This document shows positions 8,837 through 17,201 of a stretch of 64,000 nt of DNA, one piece after another (position 1 is the first letter of the stretch; each line of letters opens with the position of its first letter). The stretch lies in contig NZ_PGET01000001.1 in assembly GCF_002797975.1 (NCBI RefSeq), positions 620,001-684,000 on the forward strand, given 5' to 3'. This DNA is from [Clostridium] celerecrescens 18A (GTDB lineage Bacteria; Bacillota; Clostridia; Lachnospirales; Lachnospiraceae). Both the position numbers and the translations under genes were made by a program. A model generated the notes under the pieces. It searched no databases and had not been told where the DNA came from. It worked only from the letters and a program-made list of their open reading frames with translations.

Positions 8837-8886
8837 GAAAAGTGTCAGGATGAATCCGCATAACGGTCATTCCGGCACTTTTTTCA
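8837..8886 (+). terminator. Rho-independent terminator
   Basis: GTGTCAGGATGA pairs with TCATTCCGGCAC (one mismatch, two wobble pairs), with flanking A and T runs ending TTTTTTC. Confidence 0.75.
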
Positions 8887-9032
8887 TTAATCGAACATTC
8901 CTTATTGCTTTGTGGAACTTGTTACTGATTCTGGCATTTTTGAGAAAAAGTAGAAATACCTCTTTTCCTTTTATGTTTATTCAGGTAAAATATAGGCAGT
9001 GTTCATAAATCACTGCATAAGGAGGAAAACAG

Positions 9033-9965
9033 ATGGAACTTTTGTTTCTGGAGCCTGTGTTTATAGAGGCAATCTGGGGAGGCACCAGACTTCGTGATGT
9101 ATTTGGCTATGAGATACCAAGCGAAACAACCGGGGAATGCTGGGCGATCAGTGCTCATGAGAATGGGGAATGTAAAATTGCGGGAGGTATCTATGACGGC
9201 AGGCGGCTTAGCGACCTGTGGAAGGAGAAACCGGAGATATTCGGGAATTATCCCGGAGACAAGTTCCCCCTTTTGGTTAAGATTATTGATGCAAAAAAGG
9301 ATTTGAGTATCCAGGTTCATCCCGATGATTTATATGCAAAAACCCATGAAAACGGCTCCCTTGGAAAAACAGAGTGCTGGTATATTCTGGACTGTGAGCC
9401 GGGAACTGAGATTGCGATCGGCCATCATGCCAGGGATCGGGAAGAGATGGAAACCATGATACGGGATCACCGGTGGAAGGAGTTTATCCGAACTGTTCCA
9501 ATCAAAAAAGGAGACTTTTTCCAGATCGAGCCTGGCTGTCTGCATGCCATCAAGGGTGGGACCCTTGTATTTGAGACCCAGCAGAGCAGCGATATCACGT
9601 ACCGTGTATATGACTATGACCGTTTATCCAATGGAAAACCAAGGCAGCTTCATGTGGAGCAGAGCATTGACAATATAAGGGCGCCTTTTAAGGAAGAACA
9701 GGCTGATCCGATAACAGAGAAAGTACCAGGCGCGGTGCACACTCATTTAGTGACCTGTAAGTTTTACTCCGTAGATAAATATGATATTGACGGTGTCTTT
9801 ACAAAAGAATTCGGAAATTATTTTACCAATGTAAGTGTAATAAGCGGTAAAGGATCGGTAAACGGGATTCCTTTGGAGGCAGGACAGCATTTCATCGTAC
9901 CGGCAAAAAGCGGAGAGTGCAGATTTGAGGGAAAGATGTCTATCATCTGTTCCAATCCAGAGTAA
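9033..9965 (+). CDS. manA: Mannose-6-phosphate isomerase, class I
   Basis: Interconverts mannose-6-P and fructose-6-P in the cytosol. The zinc ligands of type I PMI are visible: Gln94 and His96 in SIQVHPDD, Glu114 in GKTECWY and His171 in GCLHAIKGG. FETQQSSDITYRVYDYDR is the family's C-terminal signature. At 310 residues it is the short Firmicute form. AAGGAGG sits 8 nt before the ATG. It forms an operon with the ROK kinase 16 bp downstream, which phosphorylates fructose or mannose and feeds this reaction. Confidence 0.93.
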   Translation: MELLFLEPVFIEAIWGGTRLRDVFGYEIPSETTGECWAISAHENGECKIAGGIYDGRRLSDLWKEKPEIFGNYPGDKFPLLVKIIDAKKDLSIQVHPDDLYAKTHENGSLGKTECWYILDCEPGTEIAIGHHARDREEMETMIRDHRWKEFIRTVPIKKGDFFQIEPGCLHAIKGGTLVFETQQSSDITYRVYDYDRLSNGKPRQLHVEQSIDNIRAPFKEEQADPITEKVPGAVHTHLVTCKFYSVDKYDIDGVFTKEFGNYFTNVSVISGKGSVNGIPLEAGQHFIVPAKSGECRFEGKMSIICSNPE

Positions 9966-9981
9966 AGGGAGGCAAATGAAT

Positions 9982-10866
9982 ATGAGACTTGGAGCATTAG
10001 AGGCAGGCGGAACAAAGATGGTTTGTGCCATTGGTAATGAAAACGGTGACATTTTTGAACGTATTTCCATACCTACTGAGACACCGGAGATCACCATGCC
10101 GAAGCTTATCGAGTATTTTAAAGATAAAGAAATAGAAGCCCTGGGGATCGGCTGCTTCGGCCCTATTGACTTAAACAGGAATTCGGAGACCTATGGCTAC
10201 ATCACCACTACACCAAAGCTTGCCTGGGCTAACTATAACATTGTAGGAGTCTTAAAAAAAGCCCTTAAGGTCCCGGTCGGGTTTGACACAGATGTGAATG
10301 GATCTGCTTTGGGGGAAGCTACCTGGGGTATTACAAAGGGTCTGGAAAACAGTATGTATATCACCATTGGAACCGGTATCGGGGCTGGAATCATCACCAA
10401 TGGAATACTGCTTCATGGCATGCTGCATCCGGAAGGAGGCCACTTGCTGCTGGCAAAGCATCCGGATGATGACTATGAGGGAAAATGTCCTTATCACAAG
10501 ACATGTATGGAAGGCCTGGCCTCAGGACCTGCCATAGAAGCCCGGTGGGGGAAGAAAGGTGCAGAGCTGGCTGACCGGAAAGAAGTGTGGGAATTAGAAG
10601 CATATTACATCGCTCAGGCTCTGGTAGATTATATTATGATTCTTTCTCCTCAGCGCATTATTCTGGGCGGAGGAGTCATGCATCAGGAACATATAATGCC
10701 TTTGGTAAGAGAAGAAGTGAAGCGCCAGTTGGCCGGATATATCAAGACAAAGGAACTTGAAGACATTGAGCATTACATCGTTCTTCCCAGCTTAAATGAT
10801 AACCAGGGAATCATGGGAGCATTGAAGCTGGCTATCAATGAATATGAGCTGGAAAATAGAGGGTAA
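9982..10866 (+). CDS. ROK family sugar kinase (fructokinase type)
   Basis: A 294-residue ROK kinase. The phosphate loop GALEAGGTKMVCAIGNE is at the N-terminus, the catalytic Asp region is PVGFDTDVNGSALGE, and GTGIGAGIITNG follows. The ROK zinc site is HPEGGHLLLAKHP with CPYHKTCMEG. This subgroup contains fructokinases (ScrK/GmuE) and some mannokinases. GGGAGG at 9967-9972 favours ATG 9982 (9-nt spacing) over ATG 9976 (3 nt). The gene sits directly behind manA, consistent with fructose or mannose entering glycolysis. Confidence 0.88.
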   Translation: MRLGALEAGGTKMVCAIGNENGDIFERISIPTETPEITMPKLIEYFKDKEIEALGIGCFGPIDLNRNSETYGYITTTPKLAWANYNIVGVLKKALKVPVGFDTDVNGSALGEATWGITKGLENSMYITIGTGIGAGIITNGILLHGMLHPEGGHLLLAKHPDDDYEGKCPYHKTCMEGLASGPAIEARWGKKGAELADRKEVWELEAYYIAQALVDYIMILSPQRIILGGGVMHQEHIMPLVREEVKRQLAGYIKTKELEDIEHYIVLPSLNDNQGIMGALKLAINEYELENRG

Positions 10867-10965
10867 TTGCCAATTTTCTCCTAGTGAAATTCCATTTCCT
10901 GTATGTTAAGATACATTTTGTAACAGAAATGTAATAATTACGTAACAAATAAGGAGGATATTACC

Positions 10966-11364
10966 ATGAGAAAATTACCAGTATTCGTTTTAGCAGCAGC
11001 AACCGCACTTACTGTAGCAGGTGTTCCTATGACCGCTCAGGCAGCAACCTGCTCAGTGTCAACAAGTAATTGCATTAACCTTTCAAACTGTTTTGGACAG
11101 TCTGGGGATCTTAACAGCATCTTAAGTAAGCTTGGCTGCAACAGCGGCAACGGTAATAGCTGCAGCAACGGTACGGACTGTACTACTGGTTCCAACTGCG
11201 CCAATGGATCCAACTGCTCCAACGGTTCCTCTTGCACAAAGGGAGCTACCTGCTCTGGCGGTAACTGTTCCAACAGCAAGAACAGCAGCTCTTGTTCTAA
11301 GACTAAGGGTGCAACCACAAACAATGGCCGTCAGTGCAAGTCATCTTACGGATATTGGAGATAA
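10966..11364 (+). CDS. Secreted Cys-rich repeat protein, function unknown
   Basis: A 132-residue preprotein with a clear Sec signal peptide (RK, then VFVLAAATALTVAG, cleavage after AQA near residue 26). The mature part is low-complexity, with Cys spaced every six residues in units such as CSNGTD, CTTGSN, CANGSN, CSNGSS and CTKGAT (C-x5-C ladder), ending CKSSYGYWR. There are no aromatic core residues, so it probably does not fold as a globular domain; disulfide ladder, metal binding or spore/cell-surface attachment are all possible. It is monocistronic with a strong AAGGAGG and its own terminator. No RiPP maturation enzyme lies nearby. Confidence 0.75.
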   Translation: MRKLPVFVLAAATALTVAGVPMTAQAATCSVSTSNCINLSNCFGQSGDLNSILSKLGCNSGNGNSCSNGTDCTTGSNCANGSNCSNGSSCTKGATCSGGNCSNSKNSSSCSKTKGATTNNGRQCKSSYGYWR

Positions 11365-11384
11365 TTATTTTTACGTTTTTTAAT

Positions 11385-11416
11385 GGGTCGGATCCTATGT
11401 GTCCGGCCCCTTTTCT
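11385..11416 (+). terminator. Terminator of the Cys-rich protein gene
   Basis: GGGTCGGA (11385-11392) pairs with TCCGGCCC (11402-11409), followed by CTTTTC. Confidence 0.75.
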
Positions 11417-11443
11417 ATTAGTAAAATCATTGGTTTTTGCATT

Positions 11444-11485
11444 AAAAAACAGCCATAAGGCCAATCCCGGCTTGTGACTGTTTTT
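11444..11485 (-). terminator. Terminator of the 48-residue minus-strand gene
   Basis: AAAAACAG arms (11445-11452 and the complement at 11478-11485) give a hairpin followed by six T on the minus strand. Confidence 0.6.
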
Positions 11486-11497
11486 CTTGGAAAATAA

Positions 11498-11644
11498 TCA
11501 ACTTCCTTCGTTTACAATCTCCTCCAAAACACGGATTAAATCGTAAATGGTGTTAATTTGTACGTTTCGCTCCAGGATTTCATTTTTTAAGTCGATGGAA
11601 AGAGACTCGAATTTGGCCTGGACTGCAGGAGCTATATATGACAT
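11498..11644 (-). CDS. Small helical protein (48 aa), function unknown
   Basis: Begins MSYIAPAVQAKFESLSIDLK, then a second amphipathic helix and an acidic end EEIVNEGS. The start at 11644 has a GAGGTG box 6 nt upstream; another ATG touching the box is rejected. It looks like one helical hairpin, likely a dimeric cytosolic protein. It has its own terminator. The balanced composition and well-placed ribosome binding site argue that it is real; family unknown to me. Confidence 0.6.
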   Translation of the reverse strand: MSYIAPAVQAKFESLSIDLKNEILERNVQINTIYDLIRVLEEIVNEGS

Positions 11645-11755
11645 GTTCATCACCTCATTTTTATGATGCACAGCAGTGGATTGTATTATGCGTGAGAACG
11701 CTGTTTTTACATAAATCTTATATCGTCAGACCATACTATTGCTGAGGTGATGGAA

Positions 11756-11905
11756 ATGAAGAATAACCAGGAAAAGCTTTCCCAGAAAAATAAAAGTGAA
11801 ATGAATCACGGTATGTCAGAAAAGGGCAAACCGGAAAATCAGAATCAGACACATAATTCCCGCCGGGAAGGCATGGGACCAAATACAAAAAGAAGGTCGG
11901 ATTAA
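11756..11905 (+). CDS. Small hydrophilic protein (49 aa), possibly spore-associated
   Basis: Extremely hydrophilic, rich in Lys, Asn, Gln, Glu and Ser, with no hydrophobic core, ending SRREGMGPNTKRRSD. In composition and size it resembles minor small acid-soluble spore proteins, but I cannot place it in a named Ssp family. The GAGGTG box is 6 nt upstream of ATG 11756. It is divergent from the 48-residue gene and followed by a strong hairpin. Confidence 0.55.
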   Translation: MKNNQEKLSQKNKSEMNHGMSEKGKPENQNQTHNSRREGMGPNTKRRSD

Positions 11906-11910
11906 TCTTT

Positions 11911-11949
11911 AAAGGGGCGGAAACCAGATGCCATGGTTTCCTCCCCTTT
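11911..11949 (+). terminator. Strong hairpin after the small hydrophilic protein gene
   Basis: AAAGGGGCGGAAACC (11911-11925) pairs with GGTTTCCTCCCCTTT (11935-11949), one mismatch. The T tail is short, so termination is likely but not certain. Confidence 0.6.
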
Positions 11950-12376
11950 GAGGTTTCATATTTATGATCGGGCAGTTTTACAGGACCACCTATCAGAAGC
12001 ATTAGAAAAGAAGACATAACCAAAATGAGTTATCTGTCATTGGTAGGGCGGCGGCTGAGAGTTGTTATTGCTTCTTTCTGCTGCTGCTTTGATAAGTCGT
12101 TCTGTAATATTAATATATGTACTTATACCAATTATGTGAACAAGCTGAAAGTACGCGTAAAAAGGGAAGGGCGGAAGCAGAGCAAAGGAGAACTTCCGCC
12201 CCATGATGTTACATATATACTAACGGAAACAAATTGGTTTTGTGACGCAAATTAAAGAACTTTTATAAATCACCTTTAAATAGTGAGCAGGCTGGAGCCG
12301 GATTTTGGAGCCGTACCACAGTACAAGCCATCAAACATTACAACGGAAAAAATCATTGAATTATGGTGTATGTAAT
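11950..12376. other. Non-coding gap with one orphan hairpin and a possible coding remnant
   Basis: I see no supported gene. A 9-bp perfect hairpin GGGCGGAAG/CTTCCGCCC sits at 12169-12201 with a T-rich tail on the minus strand. Around 12280-12375 the plus strand reads as a protein-like fragment (EPDFGAVPQYKPSN, then TTEKIIELW) without a start; it may be the 3' end of a lost gene. Confidence 0.35.
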
Positions 12377-12541
12377 TTAATGTCTTTGAAAATAGCCCTT
12401 GCTTAACAATAAGCTTAAAGATATTCCCATTATAAACCCTATTCCCAAATTGTTTATAACAGCCCCGAATATAAGACTCAGACTGAATCCCAGAGCCAGA
12501 CAGTCTTGAAAGGAACTGCCCTTATTATTTGAATTTAACAT
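12377..12541 (-). CDS. Small membrane protein (54 aa)
   Basis: N-terminal polar segment MLNSNNKGSSFQDCLALG, followed by two short hydrophobic stretches with repeated Gly (SLSLIFGAVI, then NNLGIGFIMGISLSLLL) and a basic end. This glycine-zipper-like hairpin is typical of small clostridial membrane proteins of unknown role. A GAGGT box lies 7 nt before ATG 12541. Monocistronic, 75 bp from the GNAT gene on the same strand. Confidence 0.6.
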   Translation of the reverse strand: MLNSNNKGSSFQDCLALGFSLSLIFGAVINNLGIGFIMGISLSLLLSKGYFQRH

Positions 12542-12616
12542 TGAATGTACCTCTTTGGCATTTTTAAATATCTTACATCAGTAATGGGTTGAAGTACACT
12601 GGTATTTTCTGAGAAT

Positions 12617-12889
12617 CTATTTCACCAAATCATTATATTCAGGGTGCTTTTCGAACCACTTAATGGCATAGGAGCATGTCAGTATGGCTTTTTTATTTTC
12701 AGAACGCAATTGTTTTGCTACAGCTTCCATAAGCTGTCCTGCCACACCCTGACCTCTAAGAGAATCATCTACATAGGTATGATCGATATTTACGGTATTC
12801 TGGTCAACTGCTGGAAAAGTAACCTCGGCGAGTAAATTGTTATCGGAATGGTAGAGAGCGATTTGATTTGAATCGTAAGTAAATTCCAT
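12617..12889 (-). CDS. GNAT-fold N-acetyltransferase (YjdJ-like)
   Basis: A 90-residue minimal GNAT domain. The acetyl-CoA loop is VDDSLRGQGVAGQLMEAVA (R/Q-x-x-G-x-G/A type), followed by KKAILTCSYAIKWFEKHPEY. The short length and Cys-Ser-Tyr end match the YjdJ/YidJ-type family of unknown substrate. AGGAGGTAA 5-10 nt upstream fixes the start at 12889; upstream in-frame ATGs have no such box. Confidence 0.8.
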   Translation of the reverse strand: MEFTYDSNQIALYHSDNNLLAEVTFPAVDQNTVNIDHTYVDDSLRGQGVAGQLMEAVAKQLRSENKKAILTCSYAIKWFEKHPEYNDLVK

Positions 12890-12981
12890 ATGCGTTACCT
12901 CCTGTTTTTGTGATAAAGCCATTATATCATTTACAATATGTGACATCAAGGATAACAAAGTGTCATGAAATTCGAATGCAT

Positions 12982-13010
12982 AGGTGGGCTACGGATTTCC
13001 GGGCCCACCT
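12982..13010. terminator. Hairpin between the NHEJ operon and the GNAT gene
   Basis: AGGTGGGC pairs with GCCCACCT. It lies just past the ligase stop codon on the minus strand; the T run is on the plus-strand side, so it is only a probable end of the ku-lig transcript. Confidence 0.45.
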
Positions 13011-13011
13011 T

Positions 13012-13935
13012 TTATACCTTACATTCTAAGGCTAGTTTGTCATCTCGTATACCTTTAAATACAGGCTGCCTAAAGCCTTCTTTTTCAGTAGGCATTGATT
13101 CCACGATACAAACCAGCTCCGGGGCCAGCCAAACACAATCCTCGTTTCCTGGCGGTACATAACCGAAAGGGGAGTAATCGATCACTTTATAATTATGCTC
13201 TTTTAATACTCTTAAGCTTACGCCGAGTGTGACATGCCCCTTATATACAAGTACATCATCATCGTATTGTCCAAGAACCAGGCTGGTCATATTATTTTCT
13301 TTCGGAATGTATCCACAGACCACACAATCGTCTGTGGACATTATTTTGCATTTTACCCAGTCTTTGGTACGTTTACCTGGCCAGTACAGACTGTCTTTTC
13401 TTTTTGCAACGGTTCCTTCCAGACCTTTTTCTTTAACAAGTTCAAATAATTTTGTTCCATCATTTTCTATAAATCTTGAAACGGAAATTAAATGATTCTC
13501 AATTACAACATCAGTTAGATATTTTTTTCTCTCGATTAAGGGGAGCATCGTAATATCCTTATCTTTATAGTATAAGATGTCATAAGCGATGACACTAGCC
13601 GGATATTTATCGGCGGATAATTTTATTTTAAATGCATTGCTCATCAACGCTCGTTTTTGCACTTCATAGAAATCAGGGATGCCATTTTTGAGTACAAGCA
13701 ACTCGTGGTCAATGATACATTTCGTTTTAACCTGTTTATAAAGACTTTCCAACTCTGGAAATATTGGAATCATGAGCTTGTTTCTTTTGTTTCTCATATC
13801 TGTTTTTGAGTCCAAAAAAGACAGAGTCCTGATCCCGTCCCATTTTATCTCGTAGATAAAATTTGGAGAATCAAATGGTTCTACCATTTCCGAAATCAGC
13901 ATCGGGCTTACATTCCTGCTTTCAAAAATATCCAT
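13012..13935 (-). CDS. ATP-dependent DNA ligase of a two-gene NHEJ system
   Basis: A 307-residue ligase with nucleotidyltransferase and OB domains only. The adenylation motif I is EIKWDGIR (catalytic Lys near residue 31). Motif IV EGTVAKRKDS and motif V DWVKCK follow, then the OB fold (VVCGYIPKEN, VTLGVSLRVL). It lacks the polymerase and phosphoesterase domains of mycobacterial LigD. It starts in the TAATG overlap with ku, so the two are translationally coupled. It seals double-strand breaks held by Ku, plausibly in dormant or germinating spores. Confidence 0.92.
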   Translation of the reverse strand: MDIFESRNVSPMLISEMVEPFDSPNFIYEIKWDGIRTLSFLDSKTDMRNKRNKLMIPIFPELESLYKQVKTKCIIDHELLVLKNGIPDFYEVQKRALMSNAFKIKLSADKYPASVIAYDILYYKDKDITMLPLIERKKYLTDVVIENHLISVSRFIENDGTKLFELVKEKGLEGTVAKRKDSLYWPGKRTKDWVKCKIMSTDDCVVCGYIPKENNMTSLVLGQYDDDVLVYKGHVTLGVSLRVLKEHNYKVIDYSPFGYVPPGNEDCVWLAPELVCIVESMPTEKEGFRQPVFKGIRDDKLALECKV

Positions 13936-14711
13936 TATGCTAACCCTTTGTTACCCTTTGTCATTTCAACGGTCTTCTTCATCGCTTCCATCAAGTCGAT
14001 GATATTGTTTGGACTCTCTTTGTCAACATTTACTATCTCTTTTCCGGCAATTTTAGATTCAATTGCCTGCCGGAGTTTTTCCTGATATTCATCATGATAT
14101 AAACCGGGGTCAAAAGTAGATGTCATAGAGTCAATCATTGTTTTTGCCATTTCTATTTCTGGATTACTGACCTCTACTTTGGCGGATGCTACGGGCACCG
14201 CTTGTATTTCTGCCTGATAAAAAAGAGTTTTTGCAATGATTCCTTCATTTGTTGGATATAATACGATAAGACTTTCTGTTGTACCAAGGACAGTTTTTGC
14301 AATTCCAACTTTTGCCTGGGCTAACATTGCCTGTCTTAATAGTTCGTATGCTTTTTCTGCTCCCGGTTCTGGGACAACATAATAATTTTTTTCATAAAAA
14401 ATTTGATCTACATCAGACAACATTGCAAAATGTTCAATGTGTATTGTCTTATCTTTCTTTGTTTTTATTTTTTCCAATTCATCTTCCGTGAAAGTTACAT
14501 ACTTACCCTTTTCGTATTCATAACCCTTTATAATTTCATCGCTTGTTACCTCTTTATTGCATGAAGGACATATTTTCTTTTGCCTTACCCGTTCGTGGGT
14601 ATCCTTACAGAGTTGATTGAAACTTACTGATATATCTTTTGTTGTTTTGTATAATCCCACCGGTATATAAAGTAAACCTACGCTTATTGCACTTTTATGA
14701 GCTATGGCCAT
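13935..14711 (-). CDS. ku: Ku DNA end-binding protein
   Basis: A 258-residue bacterial Ku. The beta-barrel core starts AHKSAISVGLLYIPVGLYKTT; a CPSCNKEVT segment, KGYEYEKGKYV, FYEKNYYVVPEPGAEKAYELL and the GIAKTVLGTTESL block are family hallmarks. The C-terminus is short and basic (MTKGNKGLA). AGGAGGCGA lies 6 nt upstream. Ku rings bind DNA ends and recruit the adjacent ligase. Expression is likely its own promoter in the 185-bp gap to the next gene. Confidence 0.95.
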   Translation of the reverse strand: MAIAHKSAISVGLLYIPVGLYKTTKDISVSFNQLCKDTHERVRQKKICPSCNKEVTSDEIIKGYEYEKGKYVTFTEDELEKIKTKKDKTIHIEHFAMLSDVDQIFYEKNYYVVPEPGAEKAYELLRQAMLAQAKVGIAKTVLGTTESLIVLYPTNEGIIAKTLFYQAEIQAVPVASAKVEVSNPEIEMAKTMIDSMTSTFDPGLYHDEYQEKLRQAIESKIAGKEIVNVDKESPNNIIDLMEAMKKTVEMTKGNKGLA

Positions 14712-14896
14712 GATATCGCCTCCTTTTTGCTATTGTTTGAAAAAACGAGGATATTATGCAATGGTTATTTAAAATTAACCATAGTGCTATTGATAGCATG
14801 GCGGCAGGTACCGTATCCTTGGGAGTAAGGTTGTTTTAATTTAATTCGCAATGCTTATTAAACTGTTAATATTTATCTCTTTATGGATAAGGAATA

Positions 14897-15415
14897 TTAA
14901 AAGTACCGTTTAACCTTATTCATGTAGTTTATATACTCTGTCCCAAATTTATTGACGCACCATCTTTCTTCGGAAAGAATTATCCAGTGTGCAGCTAATT
15001 GAAAAACAAGCAGAGATATAAACAAAAAGATAGAACGTGTTAACAACACACAGCCTGAGAAATATATGAAATATCCTATATACATAGGGTTACGGGAGAT
15101 CTTATATATTCCGTTAGTATTTATCCCGCTTTGTTCAGGTTTTGCAAAGTCAACAGTGGCAATTATCAGAACACTGATACCTAAGATGTAGATAAATAAA
15201 GCGATAAAAAACAATGGTGGTTTGGTCTGAATTTTCAAAAAAGGTGGATATAAGATAATCAAAGCGTTTGAAAGCTGGTAAAACAGGTAGGCAGCCTTTT
15301 CTCTGCCCTCTAATGGGGCAAAGAAAGCGGCACGGTTTAATGCATCTTTATTTATCATTTTTAACAAGCCAAAACGAATGAGAAAGATAGGTATTATTAA
15401 TAGAAATGCATTCAT
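14897..15415 (-). CDS. Isoprenylcysteine methyltransferase-like (ICMT/PEMT) membrane protein
   Basis: A 172-residue membrane protein with about four hydrophobic segments. The C-terminal signature of the family is intact: GIYKISRNPMYIGYF, a further helix, then ILSEERWCVNKFGTEYINY. Bacterial members are SAM-dependent methyltransferases of mostly unknown substrate. GGGAGG lies before the ATG. It is last of a three-gene operon behind an AraC regulator and a DUF3788 protein, 15 bp after the latter. Confidence 0.82.
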   Translation of the reverse strand: MNAFLLIIPIFLIRFGLLKMINKDALNRAAFFAPLEGREKAAYLFYQLSNALIILYPPFLKIQTKPPLFFIALFIYILGISVLIIATVDFAKPEQSGINTNGIYKISRNPMYIGYFIYFSGCVLLTRSIFLFISLLVFQLAAHWIILSEERWCVNKFGTEYINYMNKVKRYF

Positions 15416-15430
15416 TTTAAGCGCCTCCCT

Positions 15431-15871
15431 CTACCTGACACGGCCAGCCCGCAGCGCAATCAATTCCTTTACATCGCGCAATATGCTTTCGCTTGTTACG
15501 TTTATCGCCAATGATTTACCGCTTGTACCAGATTTAGTCTGTGTATATAAATCTTGTGTGTACTCATCGCAAAGGGGAATTAGCAGTTCAGCTTCCAGGG
15601 ATTCTTTTGCTCCCACATTAACGAGGGCTATGAAATACCCTTGCTTTGGGTAAAGTGTACACAATGCTTTTCCGCTTTTTTTGTATTTTACATTCCAGCC
15701 TTTCCAAAAATCTTGATCCATGGAACAACGGCTATAAAACAAGTTCGATTTTGCATTGTATGTCTGCTGTAAATAATTAGTCAGATTATCCCATAAAGGA
15801 GTTTGGACAAATTCCCTTATTTCATTATCTAATGGTTCATGAACGCTATTGAACAATTCGCTCCACAACAT
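15431..15871 (-). CDS. DUF3788 family protein
   Basis: A 146-residue soluble protein matching DUF3788 in length and pattern: the WDNLTNYLQQTY opening, GWNVKYKKSGKALCTLYP, GYFIALVNVGAKE and the final SILRDVKELIALR. Members often neighbour AraC regulators with GyrI-like domains. Biochemical role unknown. It starts 4 nt after the AraC stop, so the two are co-translated. Confidence 0.75.
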   Translation of the reverse strand: MLWSELFNSVHEPLDNEIREFVQTPLWDNLTNYLQQTYNAKSNLFYSRCSMDQDFWKGWNVKYKKSGKALCTLYPKQGYFIALVNVGAKESLEAELLIPLCDEYTQDLYTQTKSGTSGKSLAINVTSESILRDVKELIALRAGRVR

Positions 15872-15875
15872 ATAA

Positions 15876-16808
15876 TCACCTGCTTTCTTGATCTGTAACT
15901 GATACGGGTATCACCCATAATTCCATCTTGCACATTTTGGGGTTTATGCTTATATATTTTTCTGCTGAAAATGGTTGCGTTGATAAATTGTGTTTTGGAA
16001 GCCAGATGCTAAACAAATAATTCATGCATTTACCTAATGCCGAAGTTATCAATTCTTCAGAACTCTCTGCTTCAAAAGAACACACAATATATTCCGCGGC
16101 AGGAAGTTCCCAAGTCACTAAATCATGATATGCAGTTGTGCCAGAAATTGCAGAAGCACCCACAAAATAGGTAAAAGTACCATCTTCATTATCGCTGAAT
16201 GAAGAAGCAGCAAACTCTATGCCGTTTGGCACAAGCCCCTTTATTTTCCCTTTTTGTCCATGAAATTTATCCCACAACAGGCCGGGCACATCAATGCCGG
16301 TTGTATCTCCGAGCGGGGTTTGTTGAGAGATCAAAACCTGAGCGGAAAAACCAATGTATCGTTCTGGAACATCTATTGTTCTGCGCGATATTTCCAAAAC
16401 GATACTGTCAGTAATTAGCGGTACATTTTCGTCAATCATTGTATAGCCAAGCAATAAATCAGGCTTCATGATCTGATTCAACCGTACAGGATTATTGCGG
16501 TATCCCTCTGGAGTTATTCCAAATGCACTTTTGAATGTTTTTGTAAAATATTCATGGCTATGAAAGCCATATTCGAGGGCAATATCCAGTATGCGCCTGC
16601 CCTTATCATCGAGCATTTCGCATGCTCTTGCAAGCCTGCGCATTTTAACGTACTCATTTACAGGTCGCTTCACAAGGCGGGTAAACAAGCGTTGAAAATA
16701 AAACGGCGAAAGAGCGGCAACCTTTGAAAGTTCTTCAGGCGAACAGTTTTGTGCTAAATTGTCCTCAATGTAATCAAGTACCTTTTGGATTGATTCCCAT
16801 GCGTGCAT
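15876..16808 (-). CDS. AraC family regulator with GyrI-like effector-binding domain
   Basis: Residues 8-107 are two AraC helix-turn-helix units (LAQNCSPEELSKVAALSPFYFQRLF, then ILDIALEYGFHSHEYFTKTFK). Residues 130-300 form a GyrI/effector-binding-like domain of the Rob/SoxS-YobU type, which usually binds hydrophobic drugs or metabolites. It heads the operon with DUF3788 and the ICMT-like enzyme. A well-formed promoter lies 47-77 bp upstream. Confidence 0.88.
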   Translation of the reverse strand: MHAWESIQKVLDYIEDNLAQNCSPEELSKVAALSPFYFQRLFTRLVKRPVNEYVKMRRLARACEMLDDKGRRILDIALEYGFHSHEYFTKTFKSAFGITPEGYRNNPVRLNQIMKPDLLLGYTMIDENVPLITDSIVLEISRRTIDVPERYIGFSAQVLISQQTPLGDTTGIDVPGLLWDKFHGQKGKIKGLVPNGIEFAASSFSDNEDGTFTYFVGASAISGTTAYHDLVTWELPAAEYIVCSFEAESSEELITSALGKCMNYLFSIWLPKHNLSTQPFSAEKYISINPKMCKMELWVIPVSVTDQESR

Positions 16809-16854
16809 AATAAAACCTCCGTTATATATATTATTTACTATGCTTTAATTCTAT

Positions 16855-16885
16855 ATAATAAATTAATTGCCCGCTTGTCTGTCAA
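16855..16885 (-). promoter_or_regulatory. Promoter of the AraC-DUF3788-methyltransferase operon
   Basis: On the minus strand, TTGACA (16880-16885) is followed by TATTAT (16855-16860) with a 19-bp spacer, or TTATTA with 18. It occupies one end of the 393-bp divergent intergenic region. Confidence 0.6.
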
Positions 16886-17129
16886 TGCTCTTTTTTAATT
16901 CGATTCATGTTACAAAATCATAAATTACACCATCAATAATATCACATAGTTATAAGTCTAATCGTGACGTTAACCTTAGAATTTATATTTGGTAAAGGTA
17001 TAGGGTAAAAACATGCGTTCAATAGATGGAAGAAGCTATCTTTTTTTACATGCTATTTACCTATTTAAACGTAAAATTGCGCATACCCTTTAATACTGCT
17101 TAATCATTCTAAGAAAGGCAAGTGAAAAT

Positions 17130-17158
17130 TTGTATTATGAAACCATATGATGTATAAT
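17130..17158 (+). promoter_or_regulatory. Promoter of the GNAT gene
   Basis: TTGTAT (17130-17135), 17-bp spacer, TATAAT (17153-17158). The stretch 16886-17129 between the divergent promoters shows nothing else I can name. Confidence 0.65.
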
Positions 17159-17201
17159 TACACGAAATAATTATTGTGTATTTAGTTAAGGGGGAAAATA
17201 T

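Noticed and set aside
12025..12255. 76-codon plus-strand ORF
   Set aside because: No ribosome binding site, odd Cys/Phe composition, and it contains a strong GC-rich hairpin. Treated as non-coding.
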